From assembly GCA_016711285.1 (NCBI GenBank), contig JADJTG010000002.1, positions 855,105 through 919,104 on the forward strand: a stretch of DNA of 64,000 nucleotides. The letters are read 5' to 3'. The notes under the pieces were generated by a model. The model ran no database searches. It saw nothing but the letters and a program-made list of their open reading frames with translations, and was not told the DNA's origin. The translations under genes were made by a program, and so were the position numbers. Shown piece by piece: positions 35,896 through 45,720 of the stretch (position 1 is the first letter of the stretch; every line of letters starts with the position of its first letter). This stretch comes from Sphingobacteriales bacterium. GTDB lineage: Bacteria > Bacteroidota > Bacteroidia > Chitinophagales > UBA2359.

Positions 35896-37845
35896 ATGTC
35901 CGCCCTCCTTGAAAAAACAACCAAAGGGTATATTCCGTACCTTATTTTGTTTGTTTTTTCATTTTTATTATACGCCAATACCCTGCATCATCAATACGCA
36001 TTAGATGACGGAATGACTATTCTCAACAATGAGTATGTATTGAAGGGAGTGAGGGGTATTCCCGATATTTTTACCAAAGATATGTTAGATAGCTATTATC
36101 GGAAAATGGGCGCAAATGGTCGTTTGCACGGGGGGCGTTTCAGACCATTATCCGTTGCCACTTTTGCCGTAGAGCAGGAGTGCATCGGTGCGCGAAACAA
36201 TATGGACTTTGGCAAAAATGAATGGGACGTAAATAAAAACGGCATCAGCGAACCCGAAGAAGATGTATATAAAGATGGTATTTACGACCAAAAAGATGCG
36301 ATGGCAAAAGGCTTCGGGCTGCGGCATTGGGTAAATGTTTTGCTGTATAGCCTACTGGTTTGTTTGATATTTGCGGCTTTGGTAAAAATAAATTTCCGGC
36401 ACGGACAAGCCTTAGCCGCTTTGATAATAGCTTTGTTGTTTGCGGCGCACCCCATACACACCGAAGTGGTAGCCAACGTAAAAAGCCGCGATGAAATACT
36501 TTCGTTGCTGTTTATTGTAGCTACACTGATAGCTGCCCACAATTTTTATCGCCGCAATGATACGAAATGGCTGCTGCTCACGGGTTTCTTCTTTTTGATG
36601 GCGATGCTGTCCAAAGAGTTCGGGATTATTTTGTTGGTGCTGCTGCCTTTGTCTTTTTATTTATTTGAAAAAGACATCATTGCCTCGAAATATACAAAAA
36701 TAATGGGCATAATAGGAGGCACTTTGCTGATATATATACTTCTGCGCCTACAAACAGGAGCTTTGTTTCAAAAAGAAGACATAGGTGTAGAATCCGAAAT
36801 TCTCAATAATCCGTATTTATTTGCCAAAGGCACTGAGGCTTTTGCTACCAAAATATTTGTGCTGCTCAAATACCTCATTTTACTCATTATTCCTTATCCG
36901 CTTGTCAGCGACTATGGTTATAACTCCATTCCCTACAAAAACATCACCGATATTGCTTTTATAGCGAGTGCTTTGTGCTATGGAATGATTATCTTTTTAT
37001 TTTTTTACTTTTTAAAAAAACGCAACCCACTCGCTTTTCCTGTTGCATTTTATTTGGGGGCTTTGGCCTTGGTTTCCAACTTGCTGGGCTTCAATTTGGG
37101 TGCCACGATGGGCGAGCGGTTGATATTCCATTCTTCGCTCGGATTTTGTATTGTATTGGGGTGGCTGATTTATCGGGGAACACAAAATACTGCCACTGCG
37201 TGGGTGGCTTATTCCGCGCTCGCTGCCATTTTGCTGGTGTATGCTTACCTCACCGTCAGCAGAAACAAAGATTGGGAAAATGATAATACCCTGTTTTTGG
37301 CAGATGTAGAAAAACAGCCCGAAAGTTTGGCACTCAACAACAATGCCTCTACCGCCTATATTTTTATGTCGGCAGCACCGCAGCACAAAAGCCACGAAAA
37401 CGAGTATATTCTCAAAGCACAAGGATATGCACAAAAAGCATTGAGTATGAACCCCAATTATGTAAATGGCTTGTTGAATATGGCGGCTTGCTACGGCAAA
37501 CAAAATAAATTGGACAGTGCCGAAGTGTATTTGAGCAAAGCCGATTCGCTGTACCCGACCCACCCTTTGGTAGCCGAACTCCAAAAAAGTATGGTGGCAT
37601 CGTTGCACAGCAACGCCTTAAAATTTATTAGAACTAATAATGATTTTATCAACGCTATGCCTTTACTACAAAAAGCATTGACCTACGATAGCACTGATGT
37701 AAAAGTATTATATGATTTGGGGGTTTGCTATTTCAATACAGGGCAAAGCGAAGCAGCAATTGCTTTATTTAAAAAAGGCTACAAAATAGACCCGAATGAT
37801 GTTGATATTCAAAGAACCTTACCTTTGTTTTTAGAAAATAAATAA
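35896..37845 (+). CDS. GT-C type membrane glycosyltransferase with TPR domain
   Basis: This 649-residue protein resembles the TMTC/DUF1736 group: polytopic glycosyltransferases with a C-terminal TPR region. The first helix (about residues 12-30) leads into a large outer loop starting YALDDGMTILNN, where the acidic pair is the expected catalytic site; RFRPLSVATFAVEQE follows. About eleven further helices extend to residue 455, then three or more TPR units end the protein. Between residues 105 and 140 the loop carries an insertion with EF-hand-like spacing (DVNKNGISEPEED, YKDGIYDQKDA). It may transfer mannose or another sugar to exported proteins. Substrate and donor are inferred only. Confidence 0.82.
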   Translation: MSALLEKTTKGYIPYLILFVFSFLLYANTLHHQYALDDGMTILNNEYVLKGVRGIPDIFTKDMLDSYYRKMGANGRLHGGRFRPLSVATFAVEQECIGARNNMDFGKNEWDVNKNGISEPEEDVYKDGIYDQKDAMAKGFGLRHWVNVLLYSLLVCLIFAALVKINFRHGQALAALIIALLFAAHPIHTEVVANVKSRDEILSLLFIVATLIAAHNFYRRNDTKWLLLTGFFFLMAMLSKEFGIILLVLLPLSFYLFEKDIIASKYTKIMGIIGGTLLIYILLRLQTGALFQKEDIGVESEILNNPYLFAKGTEAFATKIFVLLKYLILLIIPYPLVSDYGYNSIPYKNITDIAFIASALCYGMIIFLFFYFLKKRNPLAFPVAFYLGALALVSNLLGFNLGATMGERLIFHSSLGFCIVLGWLIYRGTQNTATAWVAYSALAAILLVYAYLTVSRNKDWENDNTLFLADVEKQPESLALNNNASTAYIFMSAAPQHKSHENEYILKAQGYAQKALSMNPNYVNGLLNMAACYGKQNKLDSAEVYLSKADSLYPTHPLVAELQKSMVASLHSNALKFIRTNNDFINAMPLLQKALTYDSTDVKVLYDLGVCYFNTGQSEAAIALFKKGYKIDPNDVDIQRTLPLFLENK

Positions 37846-38020
37846 TAAATCTGTCGGTGTTATTTTTTTGTTGTGTATCTTTTTTTTATGATAAAAAAAA
37901 ACAGCGAAAAAAATCTTTTAATACTTTTAAAATAAGTACATCGCCCATACTGTTTTCTGTTTTTTATTATACTCATCTCCATTGTAGATGATATTTTCGC
38001 AGAACGCAAAATATATTTTT

Positions 38021-39730
38021 ATGAAATTAAAAAATTGGTTGCCTGTTTTTTCCGTATTCGGAATATTGTTGTTGCTCAATATTCTGTCGCAGCGTTTTTA
38101 TGCCCGCCTCGACCTCACACAAGAAGGAAAATACACCCTCACTCCGGCTACCAAAAAAGTGCTGCAACAACTCGACGATATTGTTTTTATCAAAGTGTAT
38201 TTGGAGGGCGATTTTCCGGCGGGTTTCAAGCGTTTGCGCAACAGCACCCAAGATATGCTCGACGAATTTCGCGCTATTGCCGGCAATAATCTTCAATACG
38301 AATTTATTGACCCTTTAGATGTGGAAAGTGAAAGCGAAAAACAAGCCATCGCCAACCAACTTATTTAAAAAGGCTTAGTGCCGCGCTGCCTCATTGAAAA
38401 TGCAGACTGCTACTCCGAAAAAATATTTTTTCCCGGAGCTATCGCCACCTACAAAGGACGCGAATATCCGATAGTGCTGTTGCAGGAACAACTCAACAAA
38501 GCCCCCGAAACCGTACTCAACAATTCCACCGCACTGCTCGAATACAACCTCATCAATGCCATTCAAAAACTGCTGCGCAAAGAGCGACCGCATATTGCGT
38601 TTTTGGAAGGACACGGCGAACTCACCGAAAACTACGTCAATGATTTTGCGGGCGCACTCCAAACCTACTACGAGTTGCACCGCCTTTCGTTGCCCGAAGT
38701 GCTTTCTATTGATACTTTTAAATATGCAGCGGTGGTGCTTGCCAAACCCACACAGCCTTTTGACGAAAAAGACAAATACAAACTCGACCAATATGTGATG
38801 CGCGGCGGAAAAATTCTTTGGCTCATAGACCCCCTCATTGCCGATGCCGACAGCCTCAACAATGCCGGCGGCTCATTCATCACCGCCGATTATCCGCTGA
38901 ATTTAGATGATTTGCTGTTCAGATACGGCGTGCGTATCAATCCCAATTTATTGCAGGATATGCAGTGCAATCCCATTCCGGTGGTGGTGGGTACGGATAA
39001 AGCGGGCAACGCCACCCAACAACAACTTTTCCCTTGGTTGTATTATCCCATTTTTACACAATTCAATCAAGCACACCCGATTGGCAAAAATATGGGCGCA
39101 ACGATGAGTAAATTCGCCTCCACACTCGATACTATTCGTGTGCAGGACATAAAAAAGACAGTGCTGATGAGCAGTTCGCAATACAGCCGTGCGCTCACCA
39201 ATCCCGTTAATGTGTCGCTGGAAACCGTAAAACAACGCCCACTGCCGGAGCAGTTTAATCAAAAAAACTTAGCAGTAGCAGTAGCTTTGGAAGGAGAATT
39301 TACTTCCAATTTCAAAAATCGGCTGGCTTTTTCTACCGCAGAAATGTTGGATAGCTTGAATTTAAAATTTAAAGAAAAAAGCTCACCTACCAAAATGGTC
39401 GTCATTGCCGATGGCGATTTTATCAAAAACGATTATGAACGCAGCAGCAGCAAAACACTGCCTCTGGGATATTACAAATACACCAAAGAAACCTTTGCCA
39501 ACAAAGATTTTTTGCTCAACACCATTGAATGGCTCACCGATGATGCCGGTGTGATAGAAGCCCGCAACAAAGAAATTGCACTGCGCCTTTTAGACGGCGA
39601 GCGCAGCAAACAGGAGCGCGTTTTTTGGCAGTTGTTCAATATTATGCTGCCCTTGCTGCTCACGGGCATAGCGGCGGCGGCGTATCATTTTTGGCGAAAA
39701 CGGCGATATACAAACAATATCATTCGTTGA
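38021..39730 (+). pseudogene. gldG: Gliding-motility protein GldG, interrupted by an in-frame TAA
   Basis: GldG is the auxiliary subunit of the GldA-GldF-GldG ABC transporter needed for gliding in Bacteroidota. The ATG at 38021 starts a membrane anchor (about residues 5-25) and the conserved RFYARLDLTQEGKYTLTP. The frame meets TAA at 38366-38368 (codon 116), then continues in the same frame (KGLVPRCLIENADCYSEKIF) for 454 codons through the ABC-type auxiliary domain (about residues 200-500) to a C-terminal helix and basic tail. If the stop is read as sense the protein is about 569 residues, normal for GldG. gldF, its usual neighbour, is not adjacent; an unrelated GT-C gene lies upstream. Confidence 0.88.
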
Positions 39731-39942
39731 GGTATATGAAAATGATCTTGCATTTATGTTGTTATGCCATCATCTCTGTACTTTGTTTTATTTGAATATG
39801 CAAAAATTTAAAGTTAGCTGATTTATAATATTGCTTTTTTTTGATAGTATTTTATATATGCAGTTTTGGGGCTTTTGCATTATAAAAATCCTGAATTTTA
39901 TTCATTTTTTAAAAAAAATCACCCTTTACCATTCATTCAGCA

Positions 39943-41040
39943 GTGTATTTGTCCGGCATCACTTTAGAGCATTTTAAAAATTACCGCCATTTTCAGGCTT
40001 CTTTTTCTCCCGACATCAATATCATCACAGGAGCAAACGGAAGCGGCAAAACTAATTTGTTAGATGCCATTTATTATTTGAGTTTTTGTAAAAGCTATTT
40101 TAATCTGAGCGATGCTCAAGTCATTGAGCGAGGCAATACATATTTTTTGTTAAGTGGCGAATATTGCAATGATGATAATACCAACGAAACGCTGTTTATA
40201 CAAGCCAAATACAGCGCAGAGCGCGGCAAAGAAATGTATAAAAACCGTTCACAATACGAGCGTATTTCGCAACATATCGGCTTGTTGCCTTTGGTGATGA
40301 TAGCTCCCGATGATTTGTTTCAGATAAAAGCGGGCAGCGAAGAACGGCGCAAACTGATAGATGCCGCTTTGGTGCAATTAGAGCCGAAATATTTGGAATC
40401 TTTGCAATTGTATAAACGCTGTTTGGAGCAGCGCAACGCTTTACTGAAACATTTTTACGAGCGCGACCGCTACGATTTTGAACTGATGGAGCCTTTTAAT
40501 CGTATTTTGATACAACACGGCACTTTTATTGCCGAGCAGCGAAGCCGCTACGAAATCCTCATCGCCCCTTTGTTGGCGCAGTTGTATCATTTTTTGTCGG
40601 GCGAGCGCGAAGTGGCTGAATGTAGGTATGTTTCTTCTTTGAAAAAACGCCCTTTTTCGGATATTTTATTAGAAAATGTACCCTTTGACAAGCAAGCACA
40701 GCGAACCACCGACGGCATACACCGCGACGATTGGGAAATGGAAATAAATGGTTTGAATTTGAAAAAATTTGCCTCGCAAGGGCAGCAAAAATCGTATTTG
40801 CTGGCACTCAAATTGGCTTTGGCACAGCTCACCGCCCGTCATAAAGGCATTGCTCCCTTGCTGCTGTTGGACGATATTTTTGACAAATTAGACCCCCACC
40901 GCTTGCACCGCCTTTTTGAATTGTTGCCCCAAAGCGGCTGCCGACAAATATTTATCAGCGATACCGACCCACAACGTTTGGCACTTGTATTAAATGGCTT
41001 AAATTTGCACTTTCATGCACTCGAAATTCATCATTCTTAA
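39943..41040 (+). CDS. recF: DNA replication and repair protein RecF
   Basis: RecF is an SMC-like ATPase that loads RecA at single-strand gaps with RecO and RecR. The 365-residue protein shows the N-terminal LEHFKNYRHF, Walker A GANGSGKTNLLDAIYYLS (about residues 31-48), the signature motif LKKFASQGQQKSYLLALKLA, Walker B LLLLDDIFDKLD and the terminal IFISDTDPQ. The start is GTG at 39943. dnaA, dnaN and gyrB are not here, but a DUF721 (DciA-type) gene begins 43 bases later, as in many bacteria. Confidence 0.96.
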   Translation: MYLSGITLEHFKNYRHFQASFSPDINIITGANGSGKTNLLDAIYYLSFCKSYFNLSDAQVIERGNTYFLLSGEYCNDDNTNETLFIQAKYSAERGKEMYKNRSQYERISQHIGLLPLVMIAPDDLFQIKAGSEERRKLIDAALVQLEPKYLESLQLYKRCLEQRNALLKHFYERDRYDFELMEPFNRILIQHGTFIAEQRSRYEILIAPLLAQLYHFLSGEREVAECRYVSSLKKRPFSDILLENVPFDKQAQRTTDGIHRDDWEMEINGLNLKKFASQGQQKSYLLALKLALAQLTARHKGIAPLLLLDDIFDKLDPHRLHRLFELLPQSGCRQIFISDTDPQRLALVLNGLNLHFHALEIHHS

Positions 41041-41083
41041 TTTTATATCTCTATTTTTTTCATAATCCAATAAAACATACACT

Positions 41084-41377
41084 TTGAAACGCAACAGCAA
41101 TGAGCAGAGTTTGGGCGAAGTATTGCGCCATTTTTTGAAAGAAAACGAACTACAGGATAAACTCCACGAGGCAAAAGTCATTGCTTTGTGGGAAGAACTG
41201 ATGGGCGAAGCGATTGTACGCCATACGGCGGCGGTATCGTTGCGACAGGGAAAATTGTTGTTGCGCATTACATCTGCTCCTTTGAGGCAGGAGTTGCTCT
41301 ATGCCCGCGAGCGCATTGCCGCTTTGTTCAACGAAAAATTGGGAACCAACTTGATTCGCGAAGTGGTAGTAATGTAG
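41084..41377 (+). CDS. DUF721/DciA-like protein
   Basis: This 97-residue protein is a short DUF721 protein, a family that includes DciA, the replicative-helicase operator of bacteria lacking DnaC. The core KVIALWEELMGEAIVRHT and the strand KLLLRITSAPLRQELLY are characteristic. It starts at a TTG codon (41084); no ATG fits the domain start. The length equals the Bacteroidota single-domain form. Its place right after recF supports a replication or repair role, and helicase loading is the most likely one. Confidence 0.88.
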   Translation: MKRNSNEQSLGEVLRHFLKENELQDKLHEAKVIALWEELMGEAIVRHTAAVSLRQGKLLLRITSAPLRQELLYARERIAALFNEKLGTNLIREVVVM

Positions 41378-41508
41378 CATACTCTGTCTTTTTTTAAAAC
41401 TTTTTCTACCATAACCAATACTTTCAAAGCAGATATTTCCGTTTTTATCGGAATAATCAAGACTATTACATAAAAAATTGTTTTTTAAAAAAACGCATTA
41501 TAAATAAT

Positions 41509-42561
41509 ATGAAAAATATACTCTTCTTATTTCTTTTTTGTTTTTTGGCAATTAGTAGCAGCGAGCCGTTGCGTGCCCAAATCGGAGGAGATGATTTTGA
41601 AATGTACGGCAACTCGCCCAAAGAAAAAGATAAGGAAAAAGATAAAGACAAGGGCAAAGAAAAATCCAAAAGCAGCAGCAAACAAAAGCCTGCCGCCAAT
41701 ACGCCTCCATCCGACAAAACTCCGGCGAAAACTACTGCTCCCGACAAAAACACAACCACAGCACCCGCCGGCAGCACTCGCGCCGACTCCGCCCAACAGG
41801 GCAAAGTGTTGCGCTTGGATTTGGACGGCATCGTCGGAAAATACGTCATTGACACTGTATATGTAAAAGCCCCGCGCAGCAAAATATCTTTCCGCGATCA
41901 GGAAAATATTAAATATTATTATCGCCAAGCCATACAGCGCGTCAATGAGGGCGACTTCAAAAGTGCAGTGGATTTATTGAACAAATGCCTCAAAAAAGAC
42001 CCCAACAATAAAGACCTACTCCTTTTGCGCGGTGGTGCCCAGGCAGAATTGCAGGAATTTAAAAAAGCAAAAAAAGACCTCCAAAAAGCCATTAAATACG
42101 ACCCTACCAATCCAAACATCAACTACAATCTGGCGGCGGTGCACATGAAACTCGGCGACACCAAAGAAGCCTCCAAAAATTTCAGCTCTGCCATCAAACA
42201 CAAACCCGACTACTTGCTCGCCTATCAGGGCAGAGCCTCTTGCAATGTACTCAACAAACGCTACGATGCCGCTTTGGACGACTACAACAAAGTAGTAGAT
42301 TTAAACGGCTTCTTTGCGCCCGCTTATCGCGGAAGGGGTATTGCCAAATGCAAAATCGGCAAATATGACGAAGCTATCAAAGATTTTAATACCAATATCG
42401 GCTTGGAGCCGAATGATGGTTTGGCGTATTTTTACAGAGGTTTGGCGTATTCTGCCATCAACGAACCCTACCAAGCCTGCGATGATTTTTTAAGAGCCTA
42501 TCAACTGAATGTGTTGGACGCTTATAAAGAGCTGAAAAGAATGTGTGATTTTCAGGATTAA
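41509..42561 (+). CDS. Secreted TPR protein with charged low-complexity linker
   Basis: This 350-residue protein has a signal peptide (about residues 1-24, ending LRAQ), a Lys/Glu/Asp/Ser-rich linker (about 38-65) and a Pro/Thr/Ala-rich stretch to 95. From residue 133 to the end there are about six TPR units, with clear ones around YYYRQAIQRVNEGDF and AYRGRGIAKCKIGKYDEAIKD. TPR arrays bind other proteins, so it is probably a periplasmic or surface scaffold. Nothing nearby indicates the partner. Confidence 0.83.
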   Translation: MKNILFLFLFCFLAISSSEPLRAQIGGDDFEMYGNSPKEKDKEKDKDKGKEKSKSSSKQKPAANTPPSDKTPAKTTAPDKNTTTAPAGSTRADSAQQGKVLRLDLDGIVGKYVIDTVYVKAPRSKISFRDQENIKYYYRQAIQRVNEGDFKSAVDLLNKCLKKDPNNKDLLLLRGGAQAELQEFKKAKKDLQKAIKYDPTNPNINYNLAAVHMKLGDTKEASKNFSSAIKHKPDYLLAYQGRASCNVLNKRYDAALDDYNKVVDLNGFFAPAYRGRGIAKCKIGKYDEAIKDFNTNIGLEPNDGLAYFYRGLAYSAINEPYQACDDFLRAYQLNVLDAYKELKRMCDFQD

Positions 42562-42638
42562 TAAAAAAGGAAATTACTTTTTTGTCGGACTATTGAATAT
42601 CATTATTTTTATTTTTTCCTGAAAAAAAAACAACAGCC

Positions 42639-43724
42639 ATGAGTAATAATGTCATTTTGCGTGCCGCCGCCGAACATACTTTTTCACACGAAATAGAGGA
42701 ACTCAAACGCCACGACCGCCACAATAAACCGGCTCAATGGCAACTGTCGCCGCAGGCGGTACTCACTTATCTGATGGGCGGAAAACTGAACAACGGCTTT
42801 GAAATATCGCCCAAATACATCGGCAACAAACGCCTGATGGAGATTGCCATCGCCACCCTCACCACCGACCGCGCTTTGCTGCTCTACGGCTTGCCCGGCA
42901 CCGCCAAATCTTGGGTATCGGAGCATTTGGCAGCAGCTATTACCGGCGATTCCAAACTCCTCATTCAAGGCACGGCGGGCATCGGCGAAGAAGCCATTCG
43001 CTACGGTTGGAACTACGCCCTCCTGCTTGCAGCCGGTCCTTCGCTTGCAGCCTTGGTAGAAACACCCGTGATGAGAGCCATGAAAAGCGGAAAAATTGTG
43101 CGCATCGAAGAACTTACCCGCATCGGCTCTGATGTTCAAGATGCCCTCATTACTGTATTGTCCGAAAAATCAATGCCCATTCCCGAACTCAACACACAAG
43201 TAGAAGCCATTAGGGGGTTTAATGTTATTGCCACCGCCAACAACCGCGACAAAGGTGTAAATGAATTATCCAGTGCGTTGAAGCGCCGTTTTAATACCGT
43301 GATTTTACCTGTGCCTGCCACCATAGAAGAAGAAACTGACATCGTGAGCAGACGTGTAAAAAGCTACAGCCAAATGATGGAATTGCCCTTGCCTTTGGGT
43401 ATTACGGAAGAAATTAAACGTATTGTTACGATTTTCAGAGAACTGCGCAATGGCATATCACAGGACGGAAAACTCAAACTCAAATCGCCTTCGGGAACGC
43501 TGAGTACCGCCGAAGTTATTTCGGTGATGAACAACGGCTTGGCTCTTGCCCACCACTTCGGCGATGGCGACCTCAAAGCAGATGACGTAGCCGGTGGCAT
43601 TATCGGAACTATTATAAAAGACCCCGTACAAGATAAAATCGTGATGCAGGAATACATGGAAGCCGTATTGAAACAGCGCGAAGGCTGGAAAGATATTTAT
43701 CGTGCTTGCCGCGATTTGATATAG
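42639..43724 (+). CDS. MoxR-type AAA+ ATPase
   Basis: This 361-residue protein is an AAA+ ATPase of the MoxR class, which act as chaperones for metal insertion or complex assembly. Walker A is LYGLPGTAKSW near residue 89; the Walker B-like region IVRIEELTRIGSDVQDAL, sensor 1 FNVIATANNRDKG and the arginine-finger region ALKRRFNTVILP follow in order. MoxR genes usually sit beside VWA-domain genes; here the flanks are a TPR protein and lpxK. It therefore appears to be a stand-alone copy, or its partners lie elsewhere. Confidence 0.88.
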   Translation: MSNNVILRAAAEHTFSHEIEELKRHDRHNKPAQWQLSPQAVLTYLMGGKLNNGFEISPKYIGNKRLMEIAIATLTTDRALLLYGLPGTAKSWVSEHLAAAITGDSKLLIQGTAGIGEEAIRYGWNYALLLAAGPSLAALVETPVMRAMKSGKIVRIEELTRIGSDVQDALITVLSEKSMPIPELNTQVEAIRGFNVIATANNRDKGVNELSSALKRRFNTVILPVPATIEEETDIVSRRVKSYSQMMELPLPLGITEEIKRIVTIFRELRNGISQDGKLKLKSPSGTLSTAEVISVMNNGLALAHHFGDGDLKADDVAGGIIGTIIKDPVQDKIVMQEYMEAVLKQREGWKDIYRACRDLI

Positions 43725-43790
43725 CATTATTGCTTTTGTTTTTTTTGAGGTTTTAAAAAAATCTGCTCACTTTTCCCACACCTTGCCAAA

Positions 43791-44900
43791 ATGCGTACTG
43801 CTTTTTTATATGTATTGTCAAAAATATACGGTTGGGGGCTGCGCTGGCGCAATATCGCCTACAACCGCCGCTGGCTCAAAAGCAAAGCTGCACCTGTGCC
43901 TACTTTGGTGGTGGGCAACCTGAATGTAGGAGGCACCGGAAAATCGCCCTGTGTGGAGTTTTTGGTAAAAAAATTGCAGGCGCATTATCGCGTGGCTCTG
44001 CTGAGTCGCGGCTACGGGCGCAGCACCAAAGGTTTTGTACTGTCTGATGCACACAGCACCGCCGACCTTATCGGAGATGAGCCCTTTCAGTTGAAAGAAA
44101 AATTTCCGCAAGTGCCCCTGGCGGTTTGCGAAAATCGTATTCGGGGCATACAACAACTGCTACAACTGCACCCCGATATTGAATTGGTGATATTGGACGA
44201 TGCTTTCCAGCACCGTACTTTGCGGGGCGACTGCAATGTCTTGCTCACACCCTACGAACAACGCTATCCCCACGACCACCTTTTGCCACTCGGCTCTCTG
44301 CGCGATGAAAAACAAAGCCGCCGCCGCGCCGATATGATTTTAGTAACTCGCTGCCCCGCTTCCTTAGATAAAACAGCGATGGCGGCAATTACCTGCGAAT
44401 TAGAGCCTTTGGCGCAGCAGCCTATATTTTTTGCCGCTTTACGCTACGGGATTCCTTATTTTTTAAATCCACAACAAAATACCACGATTCCTCCCGCCGC
44501 CAACCAACTCCCCACACCGCTACAATCAAGTGTCGCCCTCTTGCTCGCCGCCATTGCCCGCCCTCAGCCCCTGATAGATTATTTGCAGCAGCACTATACC
44601 CAAGTAACAACGCTATTGCACCGCGACCATCATTTTTTTACCGAAAATGATTTAAAAAATTGCCAACAAACTTATCAATACCTATGTGCAAAATATGAAA
44701 ATGTTACAGTACTTACGACCGAAAAAGATGCCGCCCGCCTGCGCTTGCATTTGCCCTTATTGCAAGAACTTCAAATGCCTGTGGTGGTAGTGCCGATAGA
44801 GTTGTATGTATTGAAAGATGAAACGCTTTTTTTGGATACTATAAAAGAAAAAATAGCTGCCGCCCGTCTACGCTTGCAAACAGCAGCATCTTTGGCGTAA
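43791..44900 (+). CDS. lpxK: Tetraacyldisaccharide 4'-kinase
   Basis: LpxK phosphorylates the 4' position of the lipid A disaccharide precursor at the inner membrane. The 369-residue protein shows an N-terminal membrane-associated segment (LSKIYGWGLRWRN), the P-loop VGNLNVGGTGKSPCVEFL near residues 42-59, SRGYGR, the DEP motif in IGDEPFQL, the ILDDAFQHR catalytic region and LPLGSLRDEKQSRRRAD. The presence of lpxK implies a Gram-negative envelope with lipid A. YigZ and murI genes follow on the same strand with gaps near 75 bases. Confidence 0.95.
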   Translation: MRTAFLYVLSKIYGWGLRWRNIAYNRRWLKSKAAPVPTLVVGNLNVGGTGKSPCVEFLVKKLQAHYRVALLSRGYGRSTKGFVLSDAHSTADLIGDEPFQLKEKFPQVPLAVCENRIRGIQQLLQLHPDIELVILDDAFQHRTLRGDCNVLLTPYEQRYPHDHLLPLGSLRDEKQSRRRADMILVTRCPASLDKTAMAAITCELEPLAQQPIFFAALRYGIPYFLNPQQNTTIPPAANQLPTPLQSSVALLLAAIARPQPLIDYLQQHYTQVTTLLHRDHHFFTENDLKNCQQTYQYLCAKYENVTVLTTEKDAARLRLHLPLLQELQMPVVVVPIELYVLKDETLFLDTIKEKIAAARLRLQTAASLA

Positions 44901-44973
44901 TTTTAAAATGTTTTTTTTCATTATTGGTATATTTTGTGGTATTTTTATTCATCATCATCACAGCACAAAAAAA

Positions 44974-45645
44974 ATGAGCGATAAGAAGCAAGGCAAAAAA
45001 GAAAATCCACCGCAATTGAATTTGTTTCATATAAAACCTTCGATACAGCACTACAACACGTTGGCGGCTGCCTGCTATGCGGAATACCGCGAAAAAGGGA
45101 GCAAGTTTTTGGCGTATGCCGAACATACCGCCGATGAAACAATGGTGCAGCTTTTTCTTGAACGCCTCCATAAAGAACACCCCAAAGCCACGCATATTTG
45201 CTATGCTTACCGCTTAGATGCCGAAGGAAAATTTTTTCGTACCAATGACGACGGCGAACCTTCGGGAACTGCCGGCAAGCCCATACTCAACCAAATAGAC
45301 TCCAAAGGAATAACAGCTTGCACGGTGGCAGTGGTGCGCTATTTCGGCGGTGTAAAGTTGGGTGTGGCGGGTTTGGTAAGTGCCTACAAAACCGCCGCCG
45401 CCGAAGCCCTCAAAGATGCAGCCGTAAAAGCTGTAAAACTACAGGCACACTATCGTTTGGTGTTTAATTATGAGCGTATGAACGATGTGATGCGTGCCCT
45501 GCGCCGCGAAGGTATCAAAATAGTAGAGCAGGGTTTTGATAACCAATCGTTTTTGATATGCAGTGTGCCTTTGGAAGAGGAAGATAATATGCTCGCCGAT
45601 TTGCAAAAATTGTACGATGTAACGGTGCTGCTGCTAAAACGTTGA
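44974..45645 (+). CDS. YigZ/IMPACT-family protein
   Basis: This 223-residue protein belongs to the UPF0029 (YigZ/IMPACT) family. The first domain (about residues 30-145) has the family signature DGEPSGTAGKPILNQI, followed by VVRYFGGVKLGVAGL. The second, small domain (about 150-220) is the DUF1949 ferredoxin-like fold. A basic disordered stretch precedes them. The ATG at 44974 is chosen; the frame is open further upstream but would add an implausible hydrophobic leader. The function is not settled; eukaryotic IMPACT regulates a kinase of translation. Confidence 0.92.
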   Translation: MSDKKQGKKENPPQLNLFHIKPSIQHYNTLAAACYAEYREKGSKFLAYAEHTADETMVQLFLERLHKEHPKATHICYAYRLDAEGKFFRTNDDGEPSGTAGKPILNQIDSKGITACTVAVVRYFGGVKLGVAGLVSAYKTAAAEALKDAAVKAVKLQAHYRLVFNYERMNDVMRALRREGIKIVEQGFDNQSFLICSVPLEEEDNMLADLQKLYDVTVLLLKR

Positions 45646-45720
45646 TAAAGAGCAGTACAATTGCTGTCTTTTTGTGATTTTTTTTATTTTGATTTCAATG
45701 TATCTTATATTTTTTTGCTG

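Noticed and set aside
16613..38368. Reassignment of TAA to a sense codon
   Set aside because: TAA ends many intact genes in this window, including rho, rpmH and ruvB-type full-length proteins, so it is a regular stop here.
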